Of a stretch of 54,721 bases of DNA, positions 38,912-45,651 are shown piece after piece. The notes under the pieces are model-generated. The model was not told the DNA's origin. It ran no database searches and saw only the letters and a list, made by a program, of their open reading frames with translations. The position numbers and the translations under genes are program-made. Source of the stretch: a virus; IMG/VR virus record IMGVR_UViG_3300014962_000394, positions 1 through 54,721 of that record; one strand, written 5' to 3'. Positions within the stretch are counted from its first letter, which is position 1. Each line of letters opens with the position of its first letter.

Positions 38912-39817
38912 CTAAATTCCGTATTCAGTTAGATATTGTTTAAGAGCTAATTCTTTAGCTTTACATTCTAACATAATATCAACATCATGTCCGTATGTGT
39001 TAATTTTTTCTAATATGTAATCGGCGTGTGCTTGTGGTTTTTCTTTAGGATTGTTTGTTTCTTTCAAACGTGATGAAGAATAATGAACAACGGGTGTAAT
39101 AGCGTCTGGCCATGTTGAAATGGCAAGTTCAAGTGCTTGTTGTTCGGATAAGTCACCTGTGCAAAATTGGTGGTGATGATAGTCGAATACAATAGGAATA
39201 CCCACACATTCGTGAATACGCATAAGGTCTTTAACCGAATACATACTGGCTTTGTCATCATTTTCAATAGTAAGTCTTGAACGAACACTATCTGATAATA
39301 GATGAAAGTTACGGCACCAACGGTCAAGTGAGGCAGTTTTGTCACCATAAACACCGTTACAATGTATATTGATTTTGTTGTAAGGCGTGTGTGACAACCC
39401 CATCATATCGAATACCTTACCATGTAATTCCAAATCAACTATGGTATTCTTTACAACATTTTCATTTGGTGAACATAGAACATTGAACGGACCAGGATGG
39501 CATGATAAACGAACACCATGATAGTTTGCATAATCACCAATTCTTTTTAGAACAGTTTTGATTTCTGCAATATCTGGTAATGTTTCCAAGTCATATTCAG
39601 AACCCCAAGGAAATACATTTGATGATGTTCGGAAGAAATAGATACCATTTTCAACATTCCATTTAAGTATGGTTTCCATGTCACGAACATTTAGGAGAGC
39701 GAGTTCGGAACAATAATTGATACCTTTTTGAAGAAAGGTTTTCTTAATCATTGAACGATTGGTGGTAATCTTATCTTTGGATAAGGTCATATTGATACAG
39801 GCATAGCCGAGTTTCAT
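38912..39817 (-). CDS. uvsE: UV damage endonuclease UvsE/UvdE
   Basis: A 301-residue TIM-barrel endonuclease. Matching phrases run through the length: MKLGYACINMTLS at the start, LKWNVENGIYFFRTSSNVFP, RLSCHPGPFNVL, KINIHCNGVYGDK, LTIENDDKASMY, VFDYHHHQFC, and VVHYSSSR near the end. The His, Glu and Asp residues in these motifs are the metal ligands of the family. It nicks DNA 5' of UV photoproducts, starting an alternative excision repair path. Its own host-type promoter lies upstream and an intrinsic terminator separates it from the gene before it, so it may be expressed separately from the late genes. Confidence 0.93.
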   Translation of the reverse strand: MKLGYACINMTLSKDKITTNRSMIKKTFLQKGINYCSELALLNVRDMETILKWNVENGIYFFRTSSNVFPWGSEYDLETLPDIAEIKTVLKRIGDYANYHGVRLSCHPGPFNVLCSPNENVVKNTIVDLELHGKVFDMMGLSHTPYNKINIHCNGVYGDKTASLDRWCRNFHLLSDSVRSRLTIENDDKASMYSVKDLMRIHECVGIPIVFDYHHHQFCTGDLSEQQALELAISTWPDAITPVVHYSSSRLKETNNPKEKPQAHADYILEKINTYGHDVDIMLECKAKELALKQYLTEYGI

Positions 39818-39861
39818 AGTAGTTGGCGTTAATAATTAATACTTAATGATTTATTTTAATA

Positions 39862-39891
39862 CAATATACAAAATTTTTGGTTAAGATCAAA
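39862..39891 (-). promoter_or_regulatory. host-type promoter for uvsE
   Basis: TTTG (39891-39888) within TTTGATCTT, then 19 bases, then TATATTG (39868-39862) on the minus strand. The TTTGATCTT word is the same as in four of the plus-strand promoters. Confidence 0.6.
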
Positions 39892-39935
39892 ATAAAAAAT
39901 CCACCGGTTGGCATTTCTGCATAAACACGGTGGAT
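39890..39935 (-). terminator. intrinsic terminator after the Lys-rich membrane protein gene
   Basis: On the minus strand ATCCACCG (39935-39928) and CGGTGGAT (39906-39899) form a perfect 8-base stem around a 21-base loop, followed directly by TTTTTATTTT. It starts 22 bases after the stop codon at 39957. Confidence 0.75.
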
Positions 39936-39956
39936 ATACCCATTCCGAACAATGGA

Positions 39957-40226
39957 TCACTTTTGTTTTGGTTTTCTTGTTTTTTTGGTAGTTTGTTCTA
40001 CTTTTTTTGTTGGTTTTTTTACTTTTGGTTTAGGTTTTTTTATCACTACATCTTCTTGTGTTTTTTCAACTTTATTTGTATAGTTTTTTAACTCATTGAT
40101 TATTATTTGTTTGTCATCAATAGTTTGTTTTAACTCTTTTACAGATTTTCTATAAAAATAAATAATAGATGTGATTACCAAAAAACCACAGACAAAAGAA
40201 CCAAAAATAATGTTCGTATCTGTCAT
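39957..40226 (-). CDS. small membrane protein with Lys-rich tail, unknown
   Basis: An 89-residue protein. One membrane helix lies near the N-terminus (IIFGSFVCGFLVITSIIYFY), then a short coiled coil, then a strongly basic Pro/Lys tail (KKPKPKVKKPTKKVEQTTKK). The basic tail may bind DNA or membrane phospholipid from the cytoplasmic face; I know no family. It is the last gene before the intrinsic terminator and is 8 bases after the methyltransferase-fold gene. Confidence 0.55.
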   Translation of the reverse strand: MTDTNIIFGSFVCGFLVITSIIYFYRKSVKELKQTIDDKQIIINELKNYTNKVEKTQEDVVIKKPKPKVKKPTKKVEQTTKKTRKPKQK

Positions 40227-40234
40227 AACAACTC

Positions 40235-40744
40235 CTAATGTGTTATTGAAAAAATATATTTTGTATTGCTAACCTTTCTTATGTTTACAATATCATATGA
40301 ATTTATTATATTATTTATTACATACAAAATGCTAAAATTGTAATCTTTTCTATATTTTTCTACATCCATTGTAAAAATTGTTTTGTAAGCAAATTGAAAA
40401 CATTTTTCAATGACTGTTGATATAAATATGTATTGTTTTTCTTCATAAATTGGTTTATCAAAAATTCCTGTAATTAATGCATATTCAAATACATGATATT
40501 CATTGTCTATAAAATCTTGCATTGTTCTTTTTTGGAAAGCATATTTGTCATATTCCGAATACTTTTCAATATATTCATCAATTTTATCCGATGGATCAAT
40601 ACCTAAATAAAAAACATCCGATGTACTATTTAATTTTTCTAATAAGTTTAATTCATTATCACATGAACCAAAATGTATTATTCTATCATCATTTTGTAAA
40701 CCAAACGATTTTAATTCTTTTATCAGATAATCAGAATATTCCAT
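40235..40744 (-). CDS. methyltransferase-fold protein, unknown
   Basis: A 169-residue protein with a Rossmann-like opening: RIIHFGSCDNELNLLEKL in the place of the SAM motif I and VFYLGIDPSDKID as an acidic strand-2 end. The usual glycine-rich loop is weakened (HFGSCDN instead of DxGxGxG), so it may be a divergent or inactive methyltransferase. FEYALITGIFDKPIY follows where the catalytic loop normally lies. It is 3 bases after thyX. No substrate can be proposed. Confidence 0.45.
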   Translation of the reverse strand: MEYSDYLIKELKSFGLQNDDRIIHFGSCDNELNLLEKLNSTSDVFYLGIDPSDKIDEYIEKYSEYDKYAFQKRTMQDFIDNEYHVFEYALITGIFDKPIYEEKQYIFISTVIEKCFQFAYKTIFTMDVEKYRKDYNFSILYVINNIINSYDIVNIRKVSNTKYIFSITH

Positions 40745-40747
40745 GTC

Positions 40748-41413
40748 TTACCTCCAATTTAATGCCTCTGAAATATTTGGAAATTGATTAACGAAAATTG
40801 ATTTAACATCTTCTGCTATTTCTCTATGTTCCTTTTGAGTATCTGCTGAACATCGTAATTCAATATAGTGAATCCAACTACGAACAGATCCCTTCATATA
40901 CATAGTTGTTTCCGTTGATAGTGGTAGAACATCACGAGCAGTTTCTCTTGAAATTCCTTGTTCTATTAATTTTTGATATAACATTTTTGAATTTGCAATA
41001 TGTTGTTCTACGTCTCTTTGAAGTGTATAATTTTCGATAATATCTTCACTGCTCTGTCTGTTTGTTTTTCCTTGTTTTCTTAATTGAATTGGCTGTATTT
41101 CTGTAGCAGTTGAATATCTTTGTGAAAATTCTTGAAAAGAAAATGACTTGTGACGAAGTATTTGAGCGGCTATACTTCTACGAGTAACTATCTCAAATGT
41201 CACATCAACAAATTCAAATGGAGACCAGTGTTTATGTTTAATCAAATAGTTTATCAATTTAGGAGCAGTTTCCATATTCATTTGATTGGATGGATTACTT
41301 ACTCTTGCAATATAAACTATCAATTCTTCCGGTGAGATTATCTTAAAGTTACCATTAAAATTCCCTTCCATGAGTGAGGTTGGTTCTGTAAACGAAACTA
41401 ATTTTACGGACAT
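40748..41413 (-). CDS. thyX: flavin-dependent thymidylate synthase ThyX
   Basis: A 221-residue ThyX. The signature RHKSFSFQEFSQRYS (about residues 87-101) matches the family motif RHRxxSxNExSxRYS, with two changes (Arg to Lys, Asn to Gln). Other family parts are present: HWSPFEFVDVTFEI, ARDVLPLSTETTMYMKGS and WIHYIELRCSADTQKEHREI. It makes dTMP from dUMP using FAD, NADPH and methylene-tetrahydrofolate, useful to an AT-rich phage. It is 3 bases from each neighbour on the minus strand. Confidence 0.92.
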   Translation of the reverse strand: MSVKLVSFTEPTSLMEGNFNGNFKIISPEELIVYIARVSNPSNQMNMETAPKLINYLIKHKHWSPFEFVDVTFEIVTRRSIAAQILRHKSFSFQEFSQRYSTATEIQPIQLRKQGKTNRQSSEDIIENYTLQRDVEQHIANSKMLYQKLIEQGISRETARDVLPLSTETTMYMKGSVRSWIHYIELRCSADTQKEHREIAEDVKSIFVNQFPNISEALNWR

Positions 41414-41416
41414 AAC

Positions 41417-41878
41417 TTATTTTTTACCTTTATTTATTTTTATCAGTTTTATATTGATACCATTTTTATCTTCGGTTATGACAACAGTGTGTTCACCTGA
41501 ATATAGAATCAATGTCAGCCACCTTAAAAATTTGTTTATATCGGTTGCTATTGGATCATTTAAATCAAATGAATCTAATTCTTCACCAATACTATCATCT
41601 TTTTTTAAATCATCATTTTTGTTTTTATTTTTTTTAGGTAACATTGGATCGTCTTCTTCTTCATCTTCATACTCAGAATCATTTTCATCTGATTTGTTTT
41701 CTCTTCCCTTTTTTATATTTTTTATTATTTCTTCTAAAATGTAATAATCCATAAATTGATTAAAACGATCTAAAAAATTTTTAAGTTGGTCTTTGCTCAA
41801 CTTTTCATCTTTTACACCAGTTAATTCTACTTCAAAGTAGTTTAACATAGATTTTAATTTTTTTTCATGTTTTGTCAT
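41417..41878 (-). CDS. acidic phage protein, unknown
   Basis: A 153-residue protein: a helical N-terminal part (residues 1-60), a very acidic low-complexity middle (SDENDSEYEDEEEDDPML), and a C-terminal part with a hydrophobic helix-strand pattern (ATDINKFLRWLTLILYSGEH). No family recognised. It overlaps the upstream small membrane protein by 14 bases and is 3 bases before thyX. Could be a nucleic-acid mimic or a linker protein; no evidence decides. Confidence 0.5.
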   Translation of the reverse strand: MTKHEKKLKSMLNYFEVELTGVKDEKLSKDQLKNFLDRFNQFMDYYILEEIIKNIKKGRENKSDENDSEYEDEEEDDPMLPKKNKNKNDDLKKDDSIGEELDSFDLNDPIATDINKFLRWLTLILYSGEHTVVITEDKNGINIKLIKINKGKK

Positions 41879-42110
41879 TTTTATTTTGTTTTAATTTTTC
41901 TATAACTTCGATGTATTCAAAACTACCGTTTTTTATTTGATCAAATGAGTAGTTTTTAATTTCTTTACATATTTTATCATTTTTACAAAAAGCATTTGCA
42001 ACTTCTATCATATTATCTTTCATGTGTAAATTAGATGACTTTGTGTAATCTATTCTAGTTGCAATCCACATTGCAACAAATCCTACTATAAACGCTGATA
42101 ATATTTCCAA
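41865..42110 (-). CDS. small membrane protein, unknown
   Basis: An 81-residue protein with a single N-terminal hydrophobic helix (ILSAFIVGFVAMWIATRI) followed by a charged soluble part with two Cys (FCKNDKICKEI). AGGAG lies upstream of the ATG. Overlaps the next gene by 14 bases. I see no known domain. Its position following the transglycosylase gene might suggest a holin- or spanin-like lysis role, but one helix and no lipobox give little support. Confidence 0.5.
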   Translation of the reverse strand: MEILSAFIVGFVAMWIATRIDYTKSSNLHMKDNMIEVANAFCKNDKICKEIKNYSFDQIKNGSFEYIEVIEKLKQNKNDKT

Positions 42111-42143
42111 TTTTATCTCCTGAATTTTAAAATAAGTATTTTA

Positions 42144-42187
42144 ATACGAGAGAAAAATGGCCGGTATGTAAAAAAAATCTCTCGTAT
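42144..42187 (-). promoter_or_regulatory. perfect 10-base inverted repeat after the transglycosylase gene
   Basis: ATACGAGAGA (42144-42153) and TCTCTCGTAT (42178-42187) pair perfectly around a 24-base loop that itself holds a run of eight T on the minus strand. It begins 16 bases after the stop codon. The T-run is in the loop rather than after the stem, so it is not a standard terminator; it could protect the 3' end or bind a regulator. Confidence 0.45.
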
Positions 42188-42202
42188 ATGATATAATAAA
42201 TA

Positions 42203-42706
42203 TTATACCTTGTAACCCCGTTCTTTTAGGTCTTTATAGACCATCTTTGAAACTTTATTCCAATAGTGCCGAGTAGCACCTTTTTTATGTCCATTAGGAC
42301 CTCCATTCCACTTTCGTGCAATTGTCTCCATCTCACTCATTGTGATGGTTTCCCAGTTAATGTTGGGATTGTAGAAATTCTGAAAAATCCAAAACATCTG
42401 TTCAGACTTTTCAGGATTTAGCCTATCTTGTAAAGTAAAAGTTTTATTTATACCTTTCATTTTACAGATTCGGTTCACTTCCTTCACCATTACTGGTAAA
42501 ATTTGTACTATACCAAGTGAACCATCCTTTGATCGTGCGGTTGTATTGCCTTTTGACTCAACCCAAACGATAGATGAATATAACACTTTCTTCATTGTTG
42601 CCGATTTACTCTCAGCACTTTTATTAACAGTAGTAGTCATCGCTACAATTGGAAAACAAAAGCCAATTAAGAACATTGCTATAACCCGTTTACATTTGTT
42701 AGTCAT
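42203..42706 (-). CDS. exported lytic transglycosylase (SLT/goose-lysozyme-like), probable endolysin
   Basis: A 167-residue protein. Residues about 5-25 form a signal or signal-anchor sequence (RVIAMFLIGFCFPIVA). The catalytic part starts SSIVWVESKGNTTARSKDGS, with the Glu of the SLT family, then LGIVQILPVM. It ends with ARKWNGGPNGHKKGATRHYW, the family's NGG...Y motif. It cuts glycan strands of peptidoglycan. I chose ATG 42706 because AGGA lies 8 bases upstream; the frame extends five codons further to ATG 42721, which would remove that ribosome site. A host-type promoter and a long structured leader lie upstream. Likely a signal-exported lysis enzyme. Confidence 0.75.
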   Translation of the reverse strand: MTNKCKRVIAMFLIGFCFPIVAMTTTVNKSAESKSATMKKVLYSSIVWVESKGNTTARSKDGSLGIVQILPVMVKEVNRICKMKGINKTFTLQDRLNPEKSEQMFWIFQNFYNPNINWETITMSEMETIARKWNGGPNGHKKGATRHYWNKVSKMVYKDLKERGYKV

Positions 42707-42742
42707 ATCTCTTGTCCTCATTTATGGATAATATATTTAACG

Positions 42743-42772
42743 AACCATTCTGTTGGTATCAACGAAATGGTT
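42743..42772 (-). promoter_or_regulatory. nested hairpin in the leader of the transglycosylase mRNA
   Basis: AACCATT (42743-42749) pairs with AATGGTT (42766-42772), and inside it GTTG (42752-42755) pairs with CAAC (42760-42763). It lies between the promoter at 42821-42855 and the start codon at 42706, so it would be in the 5' leader. Confidence 0.4.
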
Positions 42773-42820
42773 AAAACATATACCGACCATGTTTTCAAAG
42801 AACTTACTTTGAGTATCTAT

Positions 42821-42855
42821 CAAAGATACAAAAAATATAAATATTAAGCAAGCAA
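42821..42855 (-). promoter_or_regulatory. TTGCTTGC-type promoter for the transglycosylase
   Basis: On the minus strand TTGCTTGC (42855-42848) is followed after 19 bases by TATCTTTG (42828-42821). The same TTGCTTGC/19/TA-box pattern occurs on the plus strand near 43700 and 49670. Confidence 0.6.
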
Positions 42856-42867
42856 TTTTTATTTATT

Positions 42868-42920
42868 AGATCTATAGATCTAGATCTATATTAGATCTAT
42901 ATTAGATCTAGATCTGATCA
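42868..42920. repeat. array of six AGATCT palindromes plus TGATCA
   Basis: AGATCT occurs at 42868, 42876, 42882, 42893, 42904 and 42910, and TGATCA at 42915. Seven GATC cores thus lie in 53 bases, spaced by A/T-only linkers. The array lies between two minus-strand promoters in a 290-base gene-free gap. It could be an operator array, a replication element or a methylation target. Confidence 0.8.
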
Positions 42921-42952
42921 CTTTCTTTGTGTTCACACTTTCTCCGTGTTCA
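42919..42952. repeat. two direct 17-base repeats
   Basis: CACTTTCTTTGTGTTCA (42919-42935) and CACTTTCTCCGTGTTCA (42936-42952) are tandem and differ at two bases. They adjoin the AGATCT array and cover the expected start site of the promoter at 42957-42987, so they are well placed as operator sites. Confidence 0.7.
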
Positions 42953-42956
42953 CTGG

Positions 42957-42987
42957 CAAGATAATAAATTTTACCTATATGATCAAA
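42957..42987 (-). promoter_or_regulatory. second minus-strand host-type promoter upstream of the AGATCT array
   Basis: TTTGATC (TTTG at 42987-42984) and TATCTTG (42963-42957) in the same layout as the uvsE promoter, spacing 20. It reads into the repeat array and on to the transglycosylase. Confidence 0.45.
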
Positions 42988-42997
42988 GCAATATCTA

Positions 42998-43651
42998 CTA
43001 CCAAGCAAGCACATTTGGATATTTCCTCATTTTTTTAATTGGCGATTGTACATAATCATATTTGTTTCCACGATATAGAAATGTAGAACCACCGCCATCC
43101 ATGTTTATGGCATCCTTACAACCCAATTCCAATAATCTCTTGGGTAAATCAACAACTCTTATACCTGTGTTAATATAAATAAATACACTATCTTGATGAT
43201 GACTGCCAAACACCGTTCTCGGCCTTCTGGCTGTTGTAAAACTATTATTTGGTATCTTTTGTGGTAAACTGTCCTTAACGAGTAATGGCGTTCCCGCAAA
43301 GATGTATTTTGACCATATAGCAGGTACACCAAGCCGGTCGCTGAAGTGTAAATGTGGCCTTAAATTAGGAACACCAAAATCGTGTGGATCATCAATAGAC
43401 ACAAATGGCCAACTATGTGGATTGTTTGGTTTGATATAATCATGGTTTTTGAACGGTGGAACTACCGATTTTGTAGTAAAAAATGATAAATTAACCATAT
43501 TCCTAATTTTATACTTTACAGAATACCATGATGGGTGACGTAGAGTATCAGAAGAAAATACATGAACATCTTTGACCGCCAACTTAATCACCCATTCCTT
43601 CCCCAAAATCATCGGTGATACTAAAAATAATAATAAAATAAACCTTAACAT
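42998..43651 (-). CDS. secreted phosphodiester glycosidase (NAGPA-type)
   Basis: A 217-residue protein with a signal peptide (LRFILLLFLVSPMILG, residues about 2-17). The catalytic domain has a Gly-rich INMDGGGSTFLYRGN motif and ends KYPNVLAW, as in the C-terminal domain of the tail lysozyme protein (LFLDGGGSTFLMKDN, KLPSILTW). The two are paralogues. This version lacks the lysozyme part and would be exported to the periplasm. GAGGG precedes the chosen ATG; a TTG one codon earlier is an alternative. The next minus-strand gene is the exported transglycosylase, so the pair may form a lysis cassette. Substrate is unknown; the family cleaves sugar-phosphodiester bonds. Confidence 0.78.
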   Translation of the reverse strand: MLRFILLLFLVSPMILGKEWVIKLAVKDVHVFSSDTLRHPSWYSVKYKIRNMVNLSFFTTKSVVPPFKNHDYIKPNNPHSWPFVSIDDPHDFGVPNLRPHLHFSDRLGVPAIWSKYIFAGTPLLVKDSLPQKIPNNSFTTARRPRTVFGSHHQDSVFIYINTGIRVVDLPKRLLELGCKDAINMDGGGSTFLYRGNKYDYVQSPIKKMRKYPNVLAW

Positions 43652-43702
43652 CAATTTCCCTCAATGAAAATAATAACTATGATAAAAAATTTTAAAAAAT
43701 GC

Positions 43703-43733
43703 TTGCTTTGTATTAAACTATTTCTTATATTCG
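43703..43733 (+). promoter_or_regulatory. TTGCTTGC-type promoter for the DUF4494-like gene
   Basis: TTGC (43703-43706), 19 bases, TATATTCG (43726-43733). It is divergent from the exported glycosidase gene. Confidence 0.5.
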
Positions 43734-43777
43734 TATCAAATATAATCATTTTAACTCACATTTCCAAAGGAATTGTT

Positions 43778-43984
43778 ATGGCGTTCTACCTAGCAAAAGT
43801 TCAATTTGAAATCACAAATGAACAAGGTAAAGTAAAAAAGCACAACCGCACTTATGTAGTTGATGCAGTTTCGGTAACTGATGCAGAAGTTATGGTGAAT
43901 AAATATCTAAAAGATAGCACCGAACCTTTTGAAGTTAAAACTATTGCAGAATCAAAAATTGTGGATTGCATTTATGAACAATAA
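43778..43984 (+). CDS. DUF4494-like small protein
   Basis: A 68-residue protein starting MAFYLAKVQFEITN; AAAGGA lies upstream. An in-frame ATG at 43664 exists, but that would place the promoter inside the gene and lacks a ribosome site. The pattern of Tyr at the start, then KKHNRTYVVDAVSVTDAEV, then EVKTIAESKIVDCIYE matches DUF4494, a family known from Bacteroidetes and their phages and of unknown function. It supports a Bacteroidetes host. It overlaps the following gene by 11 bases. Confidence 0.6.
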   Translation: MAFYLAKVQFEITNEQGKVKKHNRTYVVDAVSVTDAEVMVNKYLKDSTEPFEVKTIAESKIVDCIYEQ

Positions 43985-44417
43985 CAAATTTAATTTACTA
44001 CTAAATGAATTTAAAGAAAATTTCATATTTGTTTCAAATGCAGAAACTCTTGAAGATCTAAAAGAAAAATATATCTCCCTTGAAATAACAAGAGAGAATA
44101 TTCACGAATGGATATTGAGTAATTGTCCAGATGATGAACAAAAAGCTGAACATTTTAATAAGTTTGGTAAATTTGAAAATTCACTTTGGACAGAGGATTC
44201 AAACGGAGAAGTTCTCGTTGGTGTCCCCATTTTTGATTTAGATATTAGTTTTGATGAAATTGATCAAATGTTTGATGATTATGGATCTTATTTTCAAAGA
44301 TATGGTTGTCTCTCACCTGATCAAATTGTATCATGGGATAAAGAAAATGTCCTATTCGATGATGAATTTGGAAATGTGGAAATAGTAAAAAGACCTGATG
44401 TTTTGTTGAATATCTAA
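43974..44417 (+). CDS. acidic protein, unknown
   Basis: A 147-residue acidic protein starting MNNNKFNLLLNEF; the upstream in-frame ATG at 43929 lies deep in the preceding gene. It is rich in Asp, Glu and Phe (DEIDQMFDDYGSYFQRYG) and appears globular. No family recognised. It overlaps the DUF4494-like gene by 11 bases and is closed by a terminator, so the two form a small operon. The strong negative charge could indicate a DNA-mimic inhibitor, but this is speculation. Confidence 0.5.
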   Translation: MNNNKFNLLLNEFKENFIFVSNAETLEDLKEKYISLEITRENIHEWILSNCPDDEQKAEHFNKFGKFENSLWTEDSNGEVLVGVPIFDLDISFDEIDQMFDDYGSYFQRYGCLSPDQIVSWDKENVLFDDEFGNVEIVKRPDVLLNI

Positions 44418-44444
44418 CAAAAATTTGTTAAGTCTTTTATTTTC

Positions 44445-44488
44445 AAGGATTTACGTCATTTCAGGCGTAAGTCCTTTATTTTTATAGA
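44445..44488 (+). terminator. intrinsic terminator
   Basis: AAGGATTTACG (44445-44455) and CGTAAGTCCTT (44466-44476) form an 11-base stem with one G-T pair and a 10-base loop, then TTATTTTTATAG. It closes the two-gene operon before it. Confidence 0.75.
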
Positions 44489-44506
44489 CTTAGCGTAACT
44501 CCTTAC

Positions 44507-44520
44507 AAATCAACAACTTA
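44507..44520 (+). repeat. 14-base word shared with the C-rich region at 54 kb
   Basis: AAATCAACAACTTA is identical at 44507-44520 and 54071-54084. In both places it follows AAGGATTTACGT (44445-44456; 54020-54031) and precedes TTTGATCTT promoters. Confidence 0.65.
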
Positions 44521-44540
44521 AAATTTTTTTTTATTATTGC

Positions 44541-44571
44541 TTTGATCTTTGAAGAAAATGCCTTATATTTG
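44541..44571 (+). promoter_or_regulatory. host-type promoter, first of a pair
   Basis: TTTGATCTT (TTTG 44541-44544), then 19 bases, then TATATTTG (44564-44571). Nearly identical to the promoters at 44635, 45923, 54238 and 54432. Confidence 0.75.
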
Positions 44572-44580
44572 TAGTATAAA

Positions 44581-44631
44581 ATGATGACAACCAAAACAAA
44601 TATGAACAATTTTCAAAATAATTTCAAATAG
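44581..44631 (+). CDS. possible 16-residue leader peptide between twin promoters
   Basis: A tiny frame MMTTKTNMNNFQNNFK begins 10 bases after the -7 box of the first promoter and ends just before the second. Its ATG would lie within a few bases of the expected transcription start, and no ribosome site is possible. It could be a leaderless leader peptide or simply untranslated spacer. Confidence 0.2.
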   Translation: MMTTKTNMNNFQNNFK

Positions 44632-44634
44632 TGC

Positions 44635-44665
44635 TTTGATCTTAAGAAAAAATGTCCTATATTTG
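44635..44665 (+). promoter_or_regulatory. host-type promoter, second of a pair
   Basis: TTTG (44635-44638) in TTTGATCTT, 19 bases, TATATTTG (44658-44665). Drives the conserved 110-residue gene; the leader then has ACAACAACCAC and AAGGA. Confidence 0.75.
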
Positions 44666-44705
44666 TAGAGTAAGAAAAACAACAACCACATTCAAGGATC
44701 TCAAA

Positions 44706-45038
44706 ATGAGAAAAGTAACATCCCTCGCCGTATCAAAATGGTTAATGCGTAAAAAATTCCGCAGAGACAATACACACACAGACGGCACAACATTATATCT
44801 ACATGGTCATGCTATTGCAAAGATTGATGATAGTGACGGAATGATATATGTTCGTTCTGCAGGTTGGGAGACTAAGACTACAAAAGAAAGATTGAACGGT
44901 ATTCCAGGTGTCCGTATTCATCAGAAAAATTGGATGTGGTTCTTAAATAACCAACCTTGGCCTCATAGCCAAAATTGGACACCAATCGGTAGATATTCTT
45001 CTGAAAATGGTGGTATGGTAATTACAAACCATATTTAA
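44706..45038 (+). CDS. conserved phage protein, unknown
   Basis: A 110-residue protein starting MRKVTSLAVSKWLM. AAGGA lies upstream; the frame's earlier ATG at 44652 would lie in the promoter. The phrases WLMRKKFRRDNTHTDG, LYLHGHAIAKIDD, RSAGWETKTTKERLNGIPGV and QKNWMWFLNNQPW recall a widespread small protein seen in many unrelated phages whose role I do not know. Strong promoter and early position suggest early expression. Confidence 0.65.
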   Translation: MRKVTSLAVSKWLMRKKFRRDNTHTDGTTLYLHGHAIAKIDDSDGMIYVRSAGWETKTTKERLNGIPGVRIHQKNWMWFLNNQPWPHSQNWTPIGRYSSENGGMVITNHI

Positions 45039-45093
45039 TCTACCAACAAAAACGGTAATAACAAAAAATTTATTAAGATAAGGAAATAAAAAT

Positions 45094-45651
45094 ATGAAAC
45101 GCAAAGGAACTGCAAAAAAACAAACAAGAAATCTTGAAAATATCAAGATGCGAACCGTAACTTGTGAGGGTGGCAACCCAACAAGTAAATGGTATTCCGG
45201 CCGTGACTGCAACGAAAAACTGCGTGTCATGGAAGGCGTAGTCTCTGCCACTTGTTGGAAATGTGTTGCTGGAAAGATTCCTGGTCCTACTCTGAATGAG
45301 AAAACAGTTTCCACTGGTTTTCCTCGCGGCTGGAAATTCTTTAAGGAATTTGTCCATGAGAATGGCAAGGTATATCATAAGGGCGTAGAGAAGCCGGAAT
45401 TGTTTGGTAGTTTACCTGCAACGGAAATCAAACCAACGGAACCAAACAAGAAAAAGAAATTGACGCTCGATGATAAAATTTCTGCTGAAGTTACGAAGAA
45501 ATTGAAAAAGAAAAAGTCTCCTGCAAAGGCGGCTCCGAAAACTACGAAGAAAACTGCTAAACCGAAGACTGCTAAGGTAACGAAGAAAACTACAAAGAAA
45601 ACAACAACAAAATCTATTAAACCAACAAAAACAACCAGGAGAAAGAAATGA
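45094..45651 (+). CDS. four-cysteine protein with histone H1-like Lys-rich tail
   Basis: A 185-residue protein. The N-terminal ~60 residues hold four Cys (C24, C39, C54, C57; VTCEGGN, RDCNEK, ATCWKCVAG) that could form a zinc ribbon. The middle has a short globular part (GWKFFKEFVHENGKVYHKG). The last ~65 residues are Lys/Thr/Ala/Pro repeats (KKKKSPAKAAPKTTKKTAKP) like the tail of histone H1 or bacterial Hc1. It probably binds DNA or RNA non-specifically (inference). AAGGA precedes the start; its stop overlaps the next gene's ATG (ATGA). Confidence 0.6.
   Translation: MKRKGTAKKQTRNLENIKMRTVTCEGGNPTSKWYSGRDCNEKLRVMEGVVSATCWKCVAGKIPGPTLNEKTVSTGFPRGWKFFKEFVHENGKVYHKGVEKPELFGSLPATEIKPTEPNKKKKLTLDDKISAEVTKKLKKKKSPAKAAPKTTKKTAKPKTAKVTKKTTKKTTTKSIKPTKTTRRKK

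Noticed and set aside
1-42000. T4 late promoter TATAAATA upstream of virion genes
   Set aside because: In the gaps inspected it did not recur in the coding orientation; ATATTTAT did.
43664-43777. Longer start for the DUF4494-like gene, giving a hydrophobic N-terminus
   Set aside because: It would contain the promoter at 43703-43733, and AAAGGA precedes the internal ATG at 43778.
44652-44705. Earlier ATG for the 110-residue conserved protein
   Set aside because: It lies within the -33/-7 region of the promoter at 44635-44665; AAGGA supports 44706.
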